From NCBI GenBank assembly GCA_022711755.1, contig JAKLEA010000010.1, positions 62,001 to 126,000 of the forward strand: DNA of 64,000 nucleotides, written 5' to 3'. The translations under genes were made by a program, and so were the position numbers. The DNA is from Planctomycetota bacterium (GTDB lineage: Bacteria; Planctomycetota; Brocadiia; SM23-32; JAKLEA01). Under the pieces are notes generated by a model that did not search any database, had not been told where the DNA came from, and saw only the letters and a program-made list of their open reading frames with translations. This document shows positions 44,646 through 53,344 of this stretch, piece after piece (position 1 is the first letter of the stretch; every line of letters begins with the position of its first letter).

Positions 44646-45707
44646 TCAGAAAATCAGCGCCGCGCCGCCGAAGACCTGCCACGCCTTGTAATCCTTCATC
44701 CCGAAGAAATAGCGGAATCCGGCGTAGACCTTCAGGAAATCCGTGATCGCCACGCCGGCGTGGGCGTCGGCGACGTAATGGGACTTGTCGTAATTCTCCT
44801 GCGCGTCCCAGTCCCCGTCGCGGTCGTCGGAAAGAACGTGCGCATGGAGGAGCTGGGTTCCCACCGTCAGGCGGTCTCCTATCGGAACGGCCACGTACGG
44901 ACCGGTCAGGATTTCGTGCGAAATCCATTTGTTGCCCTTGTCCGTCACGGCGACCATGTAAAGCGAACTGAACCCGACGTGGCAGAAGCCTGCGTTCTTG
45001 TCCACGCGCGCGAACGGAGCGCCAACCCCGATGTTGTGCTCGCGGGTATTGTCGGACTTGTCAACAGCGCCCCCCGGCATCATTGTGCTGGGCGCGACCG
45101 TGACGGTCGCGTCAATGTCGCTGCTGTAATGAATCCAGCCGCCGGCGACTCCGCAGTCGAGCGTCACGGGTTGCTCATGCGCTTCGCTCAGAACTTCGTA
45201 AGCGCCGAATGCCGCGACTCCGGCCACGTCAATGTCAGCCTTTGCGCGAAGCTCAGTGCCGGGCGCGAGCATGTGCGTGGTGCGGGGCTTTATCTTGTGA
45301 TACGGGGCTGCGATGCCCGCGCGAAGCCTGTCCTTGCGCCAGATCGCTCCCGCATATACCGCGCCGTACCGTTCGCCCTTGACGTGCGGCCACCCGTTGT
45401 CGTAGTCATTGTCATCCCACTCAAAATTCTCATACTCGAAGCGGGGCGGAACAGTGGTCAGTCCCCCGCCGATTGCTCCGTCCGTATTCGTCGGCGGATA
45501 TTCCCCGGGCATCATCGGCGTATTGACGCATACGTCAAATATGTTGCGGGTGACAAGACGATTATAGCCCATCGGCAGAACCGTCATGCTCTCCACGATC
45601 TGGTCCACCACTCCGGCGACCGTCTGGGCCGCCGTTGCCGGACGTGACGCGAACGCAAGAATGGCCAACGCCGCGCAGACAAACATCCTTCGCAACTGCT
45701 TCTTCAC
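44646..45707 (-). CDS. Putative outer-membrane beta-barrel protein
   Basis: A 353-residue protein with a signal peptide (FVCAALAILAFASRPATAA) and a mature part of alternating hydrophobic/polar strands with Gly and aromatic residues (YGAVYAGAIWRKDRLRAGIA, DAHAGVAITDFLKVYAGFRYFF). It ends in phenylalanine (GGAALIF), the C-terminal signature used for barrel insertion. No specific porin family is recognised. The start is GTG at 45707 because AGGAGG lies eight bases upstream; an ATG 18 bases earlier overlaps that site. Single gene. Confidence 0.75.
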   Translation of the reverse strand: MKKQLRRMFVCAALAILAFASRPATAAQTVAGVVDQIVESMTVLPMGYNRLVTRNIFDVCVNTPMMPGEYPPTNTDGAIGGGLTTVPPRFEYENFEWDDNDYDNGWPHVKGERYGAVYAGAIWRKDRLRAGIAAPYHKIKPRTTHMLAPGTELRAKADIDVAGVAAFGAYEVLSEAHEQPVTLDCGVAGGWIHYSSDIDATVTVAPSTMMPGGAVDKSDNTREHNIGVGAPFARVDKNAGFCHVGFSSLYMVAVTDKGNKWISHEILTGPYVAVPIGDRLTVGTQLLHAHVLSDDRDGDWDAQENYDKSHYVADAHAGVAITDFLKVYAGFRYFFGMKDYKAWQVFGGAALIF

Positions 45708-45978
45708 TTTTCTCCTCCGAATCACAAGAAAAAAATGAGTCAGGACGGATGAACCAAAGGGTGAATCCCCTCCGGATCAACCGCCGCGCAACGCGGGAAA
45801 GGCCCGTTGCCTTCCCCCTCGGATGCTTCAGATTCGATCAACCTGCAAAAATGCGACGGCGCAGTCTAGAAGGGCGAACTGTCCTGCGCAAGACTTTTCT
45901 CCGCATTAATCGTGATTTGTATCACGATATGCGTTGCCGATCAATCTGCAAGAAATCGCCTCCCAAACCATCAATAAA

Positions 45979-47241
45979 CTATTGCGCCTTACGGAGTCCC
46001 GCCTCGCGGTCAAACTCCATGATCCTCGACTGTCTCCACATCCCCAAAGCGCTTATGATAAAGGTCGTGCAGGAAATCACGAATACTCCCCGCGCCCCGA
46101 ATCCCGGCTGGCGGCTGAGCCACATCCCCAGGAATGGCGCTGTGACGGACCGCAATCCGGCCAGTGTGACGTGCAATCCCATGTAATGATGAACCTTTTC
46201 GGGTGGGGCGAAGTAAGTCGTTCCAAGCGACCAGACCAACCCCCCGCCGCCCGACACCAGTCCCCAGAGCGTGCGCACGACCGCGATCGTTCCCATCCCA
46301 TGCGCGGTTGAAAGCACGCCATAGCTGATGCCGTAGACAAAATCAACGATGACGCGCGTACGCAGAGGCCCGGCCCGGTCCACCCATCGCCCCCAGAAGG
46401 GCGCGGTCAGTATGGCCAACCCCTGCGGGATCACAATGATGGCCAGCGCGGCCTCCTTGTAACTGGCATGCATCTCCTCCTTCAGGAACAGGGTGAAGAC
46501 CGGAACGGACATCAGGTTGCCGAAGCCCATCATGAAGAAGAAAATCATGTAGTTGCGGAAATTCCGGTCGCTCTTCCAGACCGCGTAACACTCCCGCATG
46601 GAGAAATGGCCGCCGGACTTCTTCTGCGCTTCCGTCTCCCCCCGCGCGCGGATGTTGCGGAACGCAAGCATGGCGGCCAGGCCGAACATGCCGGCTGCGG
46701 GCAGGACGTAATGGTAGCGCTGCGGATCGCCGTCCAGCAGCCACCCGAAAAGGCTTGCGGACAGGGCTTGGAGCGCCCCGCTGGCCCCGGCGATGAAACC
46801 CACCAGCCGCGCCCTTGCCCGCATCGGATAATTGAACGTGATGATTGCGTTGCCGGCGGGCAGCGAGATCATGAAAGCCATGTGGAAGACGCCCGCGAAG
46901 ATGACGATCTCCCATGACCGGTTGGCCATGCCCATCATGATCATCATCAGGCCGCCCACGACGTATGCCGCGCAGACGATCCTGACCTTGCGCCGGGCCT
47001 CCGCGAGATTGGCCCCGAGAAATCCGAGCAGTCCCACCGAACCCGGTATAGCCGCCAGCGCGGAAATCTGCCACGGCGGGGCGTTCAGCGCCTTCGCGGC
47101 GACGAAGTCCACCATCCCCGCCGCGCCGAACATCATGCCGGCCGTTATCGCAGTCGTCAGATGCCAGCGGAATGTGTGCGAGGCGTCTTCGGGTATTTCA
47201 AACTGCTCGAGCAGAAACGCGCAGAGGCCCAAGGGAATCAT
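45979..47241 (-). CDS. Major facilitator superfamily transporter
   Basis: A 420-residue inner-membrane protein with about 12 helices in two halves separated by a basic loop (RNIRARGETEAQKKSGG near residue 200). The half-symmetric layout and GxxxDRxG-like GRWVDRAGPLRTR after helix 8 are MFS features. It may export or import a small solute; none is indicated. It starts at ATG 47241 close after GAAGG and is divergent from the LolA-like gene. Confidence 0.85.
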   Translation of the reverse strand: MIPLGLCAFLLEQFEIPEDASHTFRWHLTTAITAGMMFGAAGMVDFVAAKALNAPPWQISALAAIPGSVGLLGFLGANLAEARRKVRIVCAAYVVGGLMMIMMGMANRSWEIVIFAGVFHMAFMISLPAGNAIITFNYPMRARARLVGFIAGASGALQALSASLFGWLLDGDPQRYHYVLPAAGMFGLAAMLAFRNIRARGETEAQKKSGGHFSMRECYAVWKSDRNFRNYMIFFFMMGFGNLMSVPVFTLFLKEEMHASYKEAALAIIVIPQGLAILTAPFWGRWVDRAGPLRTRVIVDFVYGISYGVLSTAHGMGTIAVVRTLWGLVSGGGGLVWSLGTTYFAPPEKVHHYMGLHVTLAGLRSVTAPFLGMWLSRQPGFGARGVFVISCTTFIISALGMWRQSRIMEFDREAGLRKAQ

Positions 47242-47613
47242 CCTTCATTCAAAGCCGGTTAATCACGGAACGGCGCAATGGTAGCCGTCCGGAATGCGTG
47301 GTTCAAGGCGATATCTTGCATTCATCGCAGGCACGGCTCGCTTGACATCGGGATGGGCGGCGATATGATTGCATTTATACGATTCGATTCAAGGCCGTCC
47401 GAGTTTTCCCTCTCCCCATTGCCTGGTCAGGCTCCCCATTGCGCCCATAATGTCGGGAACGTTCCTCAGACTGACGGGGCGACGCAGCCGGCCGGGATAG
47501 AGGGAACATGAGCGCGGCGGCAGTCGTCTGCGCGATGGCGGACAATGAGACGCGTGTCGCGTCTTTGCGATAAGTCATGAAGCATGTTCATCCATGTCAA
47601 GGAGGACGCCAAG
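47242..47613. other. Divergent intergenic region
   Basis: About 370 bp between the MFS and LolA-like genes. It has the possible promoter at 47342-47369. No gene is seen. Confidence 0.5.
47342..47369 (+). promoter_or_regulatory. Possible promoter of the LolA-like gene
   Basis: TTGACA (47342-47347), a 16-base spacer and TATGAT (47364-47369). The boxes are good, but the start codon is 245 bases away, so a long leader would be needed. Confidence 0.45.
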
Positions 47614-48498
47614 GTGAGAAAAACAGTCATTCGGTCGGCGACGGTATTCGCCGCTGCGGCGCTGGTTGCCGTCGTGTTTTCAAGTGTCGCCCGGGCGGAG
47701 GATTTCGCCGGTCTGGTCGGCAAGGCCAAGGCAAAGCAGGCCAAGATTGACGCCGAGATCAAGGACCTTACCATCGTTCAGCAGATGGTCGGGCTGATGC
47801 CACCCGAGGCCGGCGGCAAGAAGGCAAAGGGCGGCGAACCGGAGAAGGTCACCGCAGACATGAAGGCATACATCAAGGGCGACAAGTCGCGCATCGAAAG
47901 CGACATGAAGATCCCCGGCATGGAGGAGCAGATGAAGGACCTGCCCCCCGCGATGAGGGCGCAGATTGGCGGCTCCATGAAGACGACCATCATCTGCGAC
48001 GGCAAGAACGCCGTCATGTTCTCCCCGATGACCGGCAAGCGTCCGCTTCCGGAGGCGCAGTCTCGCGAGATGTCCGCGCGCCGCGGTTGGTGGGAGTGGA
48101 TGAAGACCGGAACCGTCACCGGCGAGGAGAAGGTCGGCGACCGGGAGGCCATTGTCGTCGAGGCCACGCCGGAAAGCGGCAAGGAGACCCCGTTCACGAA
48201 GATCTGGATTGACAAGAAGACGCTCCAGATGATCAAGGGCGAGGCCAAGAACGCCAGGGAAGGCGTCATGACCGTCACCTGCTCCGACTTCAAGAAGGTG
48301 CAGGGCGAGCTTGAAATCCCCTACAAGACCGAGATGAAGCAGGGCGACAAGCTGATGTCCACCGTCACCGTGAAATCGGTTGAGGTGAACAAGGGCCTGG
48401 CCGACGAGCTTTTCGATCCTGAGAAGTTGAAGGCCGACAAGCCCGCGATGCCGATTCCGGGCGGGATGATGCCTGGATACAAGCCCGGCAAGAAGTAG
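47614..48498 (+). CDS. Exported LolA-like outer-membrane lipoprotein-sorting family protein
   Basis: A 294-residue protein with a signal peptide (ATVFAAAALVAVVFSSVARA). The mature part is a lysine-rich, beta-rich domain: MKAYIKGDKSRIESDMKIPG, TIICDGKNAVMFSPM, TPFTKIWIDKKTLQMIKGEAK and SVEVNKGLADELFDPEKL are the pattern of the LolA/LolB-fold 'lipoprotein-sorting' proteins, where a half barrel holds a lipid. True LolA is shorter, so this may be a relative with another ligand. The GTG at 47614 follows AAGGAGG at good spacing. A terminator lies just past the stop. Confidence 0.75.
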   Translation: MRKTVIRSATVFAAAALVAVVFSSVARAEDFAGLVGKAKAKQAKIDAEIKDLTIVQQMVGLMPPEAGGKKAKGGEPEKVTADMKAYIKGDKSRIESDMKIPGMEEQMKDLPPAMRAQIGGSMKTTIICDGKNAVMFSPMTGKRPLPEAQSREMSARRGWWEWMKTGTVTGEEKVGDREAIVVEATPESGKETPFTKIWIDKKTLQMIKGEAKNAREGVMTVTCSDFKKVQGELEIPYKTEMKQGDKLMSTVTVKSVEVNKGLADELFDPEKLKADKPAMPIPGGMMPGYKPGKK

Positions 48499-48537
48499 AC
48501 GCCGCGAAACCTGCCGATTCGCGTTTCAGGACATTCG

Positions 48538-48573
48538 AAGGGCGGGAGAGCCGAACGGCCTCCCGCCCTTTGT
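48538..48573 (+). terminator. Rho-independent terminator of the LolA-like gene
   Basis: AAGGGCGGGAG and CTCCCGCCCTT pair around GCCGAACGGC-type inner bases and end in TTTG, 40 bases past the stop. Confidence 0.8.
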
Positions 48574-48621
48574 CATGCGCCCCGCGTTGACAGCCATGCC
48601 GGTTCGGGCTAATTTCACGAC

Positions 48622-50418
48622 ATGCGCGAATCCCCCCAGCCCGACGCCGGCAATGCGCGCCGCAACTCCACCGATCCCATAAGCGGGATGACGGGGCGGA
48701 AGCTGCGCCCCGGCTGGTCCGCTGCAATATGCTGCTCCATCGCCGTCGTATGGACGCTCCTGATCCTGGGGCGGCAGTTCGGGCGCGTCAACTACACGAC
48801 GCAGGATCGCGGGCGCGACCTTTACGTCGCGTGGCGGGTGTCGCTGGGGGAACTGCCTTATCGCGATTTCGAATGGCCATACGGCCCTCTCGCTCCGATC
48901 TATTACGGCACATGGTTCCGGTTTTTCAGCCCATCCATGCTGACGTTCGAGATGGCGGAGACGGTCGCCATTCTCCTGGCCGGTCTTGGTGTCTTTATCG
49001 CATGTTCCCGCTTTGCCGCTGACCGCGCGCGCAAGCCCGAGGGATACGCCGCCGGGCTTGCGGGCCTGCTTGGATACCTCGTCTGGCTCCTTGTCGTCCC
49101 CATCCATCATGAGGCCCACACGGGCAACCATCACCTCGGCGCGTTGTTCATATGCGTGGTTCTCTGGACGCTCTCCCGCATGACCGAGGCGGAAATAGAA
49201 AGGCGCGACTCGGTCACGCTCGGCTTGGCCCTGCTTCTGCTGTCATGCGTGAAGCTCAACATGGGTCTGGCCTTTGCCGGCGCGGCGACGACACTGCTGG
49301 CCGTCCGGATCGGTTCAATGCCGCCGGCGTCAAGGCGGACTTCTTTGCGGGCGATGGCCGGCGGCGGGTTGACGCTGATCATCGGCCTTGCGATCTTCTA
49401 CGTTCCGCTGGTCATCGAGACTCCGACCGGGTCCCTGACGCGCTGTTTCCCCTTTGCGGCGGGCGCGCATCACGACTACGGCTCCGCGTGGCGCCGCGTC
49501 GCCTTCGATATCAAGGAATTGTCGCTGCGTCTTGATGGCGTGCGCTGGCTGAAGGTTGCGGCATTCGTCTTTACCCAGCTTCGCGCGCTGGTCTATGCGA
49601 TTGCTCTTGTTACCTGCGCGCTGTGGCTCGCAATCGTCCTGTTGGGGCGCAAGAGCGCTGCATGCCGCGCGCCTGCCGGGACTAACGGCGGGGGGTTGCC
49701 GCCGGGAATTGCCGGTCCGGCGGTCATTCTTACGTGCCTCGCGGCGGCGGGGCATGAGCTTATCCTGGCCGGATCGTGGTACTCCGTCGCATACTGGGCC
49801 GCTCCGTGCGTGGGCGTCCTTGTCTCGTCCCTGGCCGGCATCGCCCTCGGCGGCGCGTCGGGCCGAAAGGGAAGGCTGGCCTTTGCCGCCGCGGCCTTGT
49901 GCGCGGGCGCGGCGATGATCATCGCGTGGGAGGCCGGAAGCATCTACCTGGGACAGGGGGAATGGAAGCTTGTTGACCATCCGCGCGGCGGGGTCCTTCA
50001 CCTCAAACGCGCCGCTGAAACGGATGACTGGGCCGGAACGGTCGCCGCCGCATCCCGCGAAATCGCAAGCCTGACCGAACCAGGAGAAGCGATCCTCGTC
50101 GCGCCATTCGATCCGGTCTATCTCTTCATGAGCGACAGGGAACAGGTCTGCCGGATCGTGGACTTCTCGGGATATCAGAATATCTCACCCGACGAGGAGG
50201 CGGCCATAATCCGCGCGGCTGAAGATCGGGGGTTGCGGCTCATCGCGCTGAGCAATAACGCGACCGGGCTTGGCGGTGAGCGATTCGGCGCGCCCGACTG
50301 CCCGACGCTGGCCGGATACATCGAGAAGAACTTCAGGCCGCACAAATCATTCGGCCCCGCCGATAAACCCGGCAAAAGCCATTCGTTCCACGGGGTTACG
50401 CTGTATCTTCGAAAATAG
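48622..50418 (+). CDS. Polytopic membrane protein, GT-C-like (paralog of 50422-52179)
   Basis: A 598-residue protein with about ten helices and a C-terminal soluble domain of about 140 residues. The first periplasmic loop has QDRGRDLYVAWRVSLGELPYRDFEWPYGP; the paralog has NDKGRDFYVSDLILKGGLPYRDFDWPYGP at the same place, and both have APFDPVYLFMSDREQVCRIVDFS-type C-terminal segments. The acidic loop suggests a lipid-linked-sugar glycosyltransferase. The start is uncertain (48622 or an in-frame ATG at 48688). The gene is convergent with its paralog, three bases between their stop codons. Confidence 0.72.
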   Translation: MRESPQPDAGNARRNSTDPISGMTGRKLRPGWSAAICCSIAVVWTLLILGRQFGRVNYTTQDRGRDLYVAWRVSLGELPYRDFEWPYGPLAPIYYGTWFRFFSPSMLTFEMAETVAILLAGLGVFIACSRFAADRARKPEGYAAGLAGLLGYLVWLLVVPIHHEAHTGNHHLGALFICVVLWTLSRMTEAEIERRDSVTLGLALLLLSCVKLNMGLAFAGAATTLLAVRIGSMPPASRRTSLRAMAGGGLTLIIGLAIFYVPLVIETPTGSLTRCFPFAAGAHHDYGSAWRRVAFDIKELSLRLDGVRWLKVAAFVFTQLRALVYAIALVTCALWLAIVLLGRKSAACRAPAGTNGGGLPPGIAGPAVILTCLAAAGHELILAGSWYSVAYWAAPCVGVLVSSLAGIALGGASGRKGRLAFAAAALCAGAAMIIAWEAGSIYLGQGEWKLVDHPRGGVLHLKRAAETDDWAGTVAAASREIASLTEPGEAILVAPFDPVYLFMSDREQVCRIVDFSGYQNISPDEEAAIIRAAEDRGLRLIALSNNATGLGGERFGAPDCPTLAGYIEKNFRPHKSFGPADKPGKSHSFHGVTLYLRK

Positions 50419-50421
50419 GCT

Positions 50422-52179
50422 TCAAGGCCGGGGCTGGGGATTGAACGGCGTTTTTCGTTCATAGATGGTTGCGCCGTGCATTGCGAAACTCATCCCGGCG
50501 GATTCGTTGTTTCCTAACCGGACCTTTTCCTCGTAATTGCTGAGTATGTAACGCCCGAGCCAGGCGCAATGGCTGTGCCCGAAGCGTTCGGCCGGCTTCT
50601 CGTTCATGATCACGGTCGTATTGGTCCATACCACCAGTCTTACGCGCTGCTCCTCCATTTGCCGGGCTATCTCCCGCTCCTCCTCTTCCGTGACGTTCTG
50701 ATACCGGGAGAAATCAACAGTGCGGCAGACCTGCCGCCTGTCGCTCAGGAACAGGTGCAGCGGATCGAACGGCACGACCAGAATCGGTTCGTCCGGCGGG
50801 GCATGCCTGGTGATGTAATCCGTTATCTTTGATATGGTGACCGACCACGGTTCCGATTCCTCGTAATATGCCTGATGCCATACCTTCCCCCTGGGCATTG
50901 GCAGGTAGTAGAATCCCGGCATGTTCTTTTCGCGGAGCAACTCCACGAGCAACCATGAAGTCGAGAGCGCCAGGAAGACCGCGAGGCAGGCCTCGCATAT
51001 GTAACTGAAGCGCAGCGGTTTTCTGCCGCCGTCCTTCGCTCCCGATGGCGGAAGCCCGTCAAACGAGGCGAAGCAACGTTTCGCAAGGACAAGGGGCAAT
51101 GCCGTCAGAACAATGCCGGGAACGTAATATAGCGAATACCATGAGCCGGAAATCAGGAATTCGTGCGATGAGCCGAGCAGCGCCGCCGCCAGCAGCAGCA
51201 GCGTCCAGTCATCGGCCCCGCCGAAACGCTTCTTCATGATTCTGCGCCCCATAACCGCCGCCGCCAGCGACATCCAAATAAAGAAATTGAGCGAGCAGGC
51301 GCGAATGTATGACCAGAAGATATCCGTGAAGGTCAGCGCCAGGGCCATTTCCTCAAGGTTAATGCGGATGAACTTGAACACGTTGCCGTATTCATGGTGC
51401 GATTTGCTCATGAATGGGAAACATCGTTCGATCCACGCCTCCCGTAGCCCTGTCGTAAGATAAATGTAGACGGCGCAGACGATGATGCCGACCGCTCCGC
51501 AGGCGATGAGTGCCGTTTTGACGCCCGGCGGCCTGCATGAAGCGCGCTCAGCCTCGGGCTTCCTTCCGACCTCAATGAGCCTCCATGCGGTCAATACTGC
51601 CCCGATTGAACCCGCCAGCGCGATCCCGGCGTTGAGCTTCAGCAGCGTCAGCATTCCGCAAAAGACTGCGATGACCGCCGCGCAGGCGTTCGGGTTGCCC
51701 CGCCCCTTCAGTATGCGAACCGCCGCGATCAAAGATATCTGCGCGCACAGGACGCACAGGATGTAATTCCCCGAATGCGCGCGCGCGCCCATGATGAACG
51801 TCCACACCAGCGGCGCCGCCAGCCCCAGCGGCATCCCGACAAGTTCGACGCCGAGGTAGAACATTACAATCGCCGCGGCCATGGATGCGGCAAGCTCGCC
51901 CGCGCTGTAGCTCAGCAGGCTGGTCCCCAGCGCCTTGTACCATGCGGCGTAGTAGAACGGCGCGGCAGGCCCGTATGGCCAGTCGAAATCCCTGTATGGC
52001 AGCCCGCCCTTGAGGATCAGGTCGGATACGTAAAAATCCCGCCCCTTGTCGTTCGTGGTCATCATCGAATGATACGCCACGAATGAACCGTAACGCAGCC
52101 CCATGAAGACGGCGATCACCAGTAGAGCGCCGATTCTGAGGCGGAATTCCTTCCATTTTCTGCCGGAGAGGGAAGTCAT
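50422..52179 (-). CDS. Polytopic membrane protein, GT-C-like (paralog of 48622-50418)
   Basis: A 585-residue protein with the same layout as its convergent neighbour: N-terminal helix, acidic loop with LPYRDFDWPYGP, about ten helices and a soluble C-terminal domain with VPFDPLHLFLSDRRQVCRTVDFSRYQN. Residue identity is moderate, so the duplication is old. It is the last gene of a four-gene unit with an L,D-transpeptidase, a cyclohydrolase-like protein and a zinc-ribbon protein, 18 bp after the last of these. The likely role is in envelope glycan assembly, by inference. Confidence 0.72.
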   Translation of the reverse strand: MTSLSGRKWKEFRLRIGALLVIAVFMGLRYGSFVAYHSMMTTNDKGRDFYVSDLILKGGLPYRDFDWPYGPAAPFYYAAWYKALGTSLLSYSAGELAASMAAAIVMFYLGVELVGMPLGLAAPLVWTFIMGARAHSGNYILCVLCAQISLIAAVRILKGRGNPNACAAVIAVFCGMLTLLKLNAGIALAGSIGAVLTAWRLIEVGRKPEAERASCRPPGVKTALIACGAVGIIVCAVYIYLTTGLREAWIERCFPFMSKSHHEYGNVFKFIRINLEEMALALTFTDIFWSYIRACSLNFFIWMSLAAAVMGRRIMKKRFGGADDWTLLLLAAALLGSSHEFLISGSWYSLYYVPGIVLTALPLVLAKRCFASFDGLPPSGAKDGGRKPLRFSYICEACLAVFLALSTSWLLVELLREKNMPGFYYLPMPRGKVWHQAYYEESEPWSVTISKITDYITRHAPPDEPILVVPFDPLHLFLSDRRQVCRTVDFSRYQNVTEEEEREIARQMEEQRVRLVVWTNTTVIMNEKPAERFGHSHCAWLGRYILSNYEEKVRLGNNESAGMSFAMHGATIYERKTPFNPQPRP

Positions 52180-52197
52180 GCGGACCAGCGGACCTCG

Positions 52198-52689
52198 TCA
52201 ACCAATGTCCATGTCCAGCATCGTCATCAATTTGGCCGATACTTCCCCGACCTGCGTTTCCGTCAGATCGGGGTTCAACACGTCGTATTGCGCGCCGTCC
52301 TTGCGGTTTTTGAAGACCAGAGTCTCCCCGGCGTCGCCGCGCCTGATGTCCACGATCTTCATCAGCCGCCTGCGCATCAGGTAAAGCGCCATGACGTATC
52401 TGAAGGCGAGGCGGGACTCGCCCCCCTCGTCCCCGAGCCGCTGGAAGAAGTCGTAGACCACCGAGTCGTCAACCATGCGACGGGACGCCTGGTCTTTGCG
52501 CGGGCGCCGCGTTCGCCAGAAAGAGAACAGAGAATCTCTTATCTGCTTCTCCCAGCATCCGGAGCAGAAATCCTTCCTTTCGAACGACTCGTCCCAGTCG
52601 TAAAGCGCGCTGAAATAGGTTTCCTCCTCGGCGAACTCCCTGCCGCAGGCCATGCATTGCTTCGACGCTCGTGATACGTTCCAGTCCAT
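52198..52689 (-). CDS. Zinc-ribbon-containing hypothetical protein
   Basis: A 163-residue cytoplasmic protein. The N-terminus reads WNVSRASKQCMACGREFAE and then FCSGCW, giving two CxxC pairs spaced like a zinc ribbon. The rest is helical and charged (RRLMKIVDIRRGDAGETLVF is a short beta turn). I recall proteins starting with this W-x-V...C-x-x-C-x-R pattern as a conserved, uncharacterised group in Planctomycetota; that supports the phylum guess but not a function. It starts ten bases after the cyclohydrolase stop. Confidence 0.75.
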   Translation of the reverse strand: MDWNVSRASKQCMACGREFAEEETYFSALYDWDESFERKDFCSGCWEKQIRDSLFSFWRTRRPRKDQASRRMVDDSVVYDFFQRLGDEGGESRLAFRYVMALYLMRRRLMKIVDIRRGDAGETLVFKNRKDGAQYDVLNPDLTETQVGEVSAKLMTMLDMDIG

Positions 52690-52699
52690 GTCGCCGGCC

Positions 52700-53344
52700 T
52701 CAGCCCTTCATGACTTCCTCGACCGCCGCGATCGTGTCGTTCAGGAATCTCAGCCCCTGCGCCCGCGCGTTGGCGACCTCTCGCGTTGCGCGTTCCGCCT
52801 CCTCCTTGTCCTCGAGGCCGGCCGTGTTTATCAGGACGTTATACGCCGCCCCCCTGATTGCCGCCTCCGCGAGTATGGCGCACACAGCCACGTCCGTCAC
52901 GAGGTGCCGGTTGCCGACCCGGGCCAGCCTTTGCGTAAAGCGCAAGACAGACAGGCATTCGCGGATCACGTCCAGCGGAACGCTCATCGCCCCGGACAGC
53001 GCGGCCTGGAGCGCCTTCTTTCGGTCGGCTTTTTCGGCGTCGGTTCCCTTAGGCATGTCCTGCGCGCGCTTGTATTCCCCGTAGGCCAGCGCGTCCGCGT
53101 CCGCCAGCCGCAGCAGCCTTGCCCGCGCCCCGTCCATCAGGTCCAGCATGCCCTTCACTTCGTCGCTGACGTCCTTGTATTGCTTCCTCCCGACGGTGAA
53201 GTTCGCCGCCATGCAGCCCATGCTTGCGCCCAGCGCCCCGGCCAGCGCGCTGACGCTGCCGCCGCCGGGCGCGGGCTTTGCCGACGCCGCGTCGTCAAGA
53301 TACTGCCGGATCGTCCCGTCCGCGTAATTGATGTTCTCGCTCAC
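52700..53344 (-). CDS. Cyclodeaminase/cyclohydrolase family protein (FchA/FTCD-like)
   Basis: A 214-residue all-helical protein. KPAPGGGSVSALAGALGASMGCMAANFTVG near the N-terminus is the glycine-rich folate-binding signature of formimidoyltetrahydrofolate cyclodeaminase and of methenyltetrahydrofolate cyclohydrolase FchA. It likely handles one-carbon units on tetrahydrofolate, the exact step being open. The start is GTG at 53344, overlapping the TGA of the upstream L,D-transpeptidase gene (GTGA), so translation is probably coupled. The link to a cell-wall enzyme is not explained by known pathways. Confidence 0.9.
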   Translation of the reverse strand: MSENINYADGTIRQYLDDAASAKPAPGGGSVSALAGALGASMGCMAANFTVGRKQYKDVSDEVKGMLDLMDGARARLLRLADADALAYGEYKRAQDMPKGTDAEKADRKKALQAALSGAMSVPLDVIRECLSVLRFTQRLARVGNRHLVTDVAVCAILAEAAIRGAAYNVLINTAGLEDKEEAERATREVANARAQGLRFLNDTIAAVEEVMKG

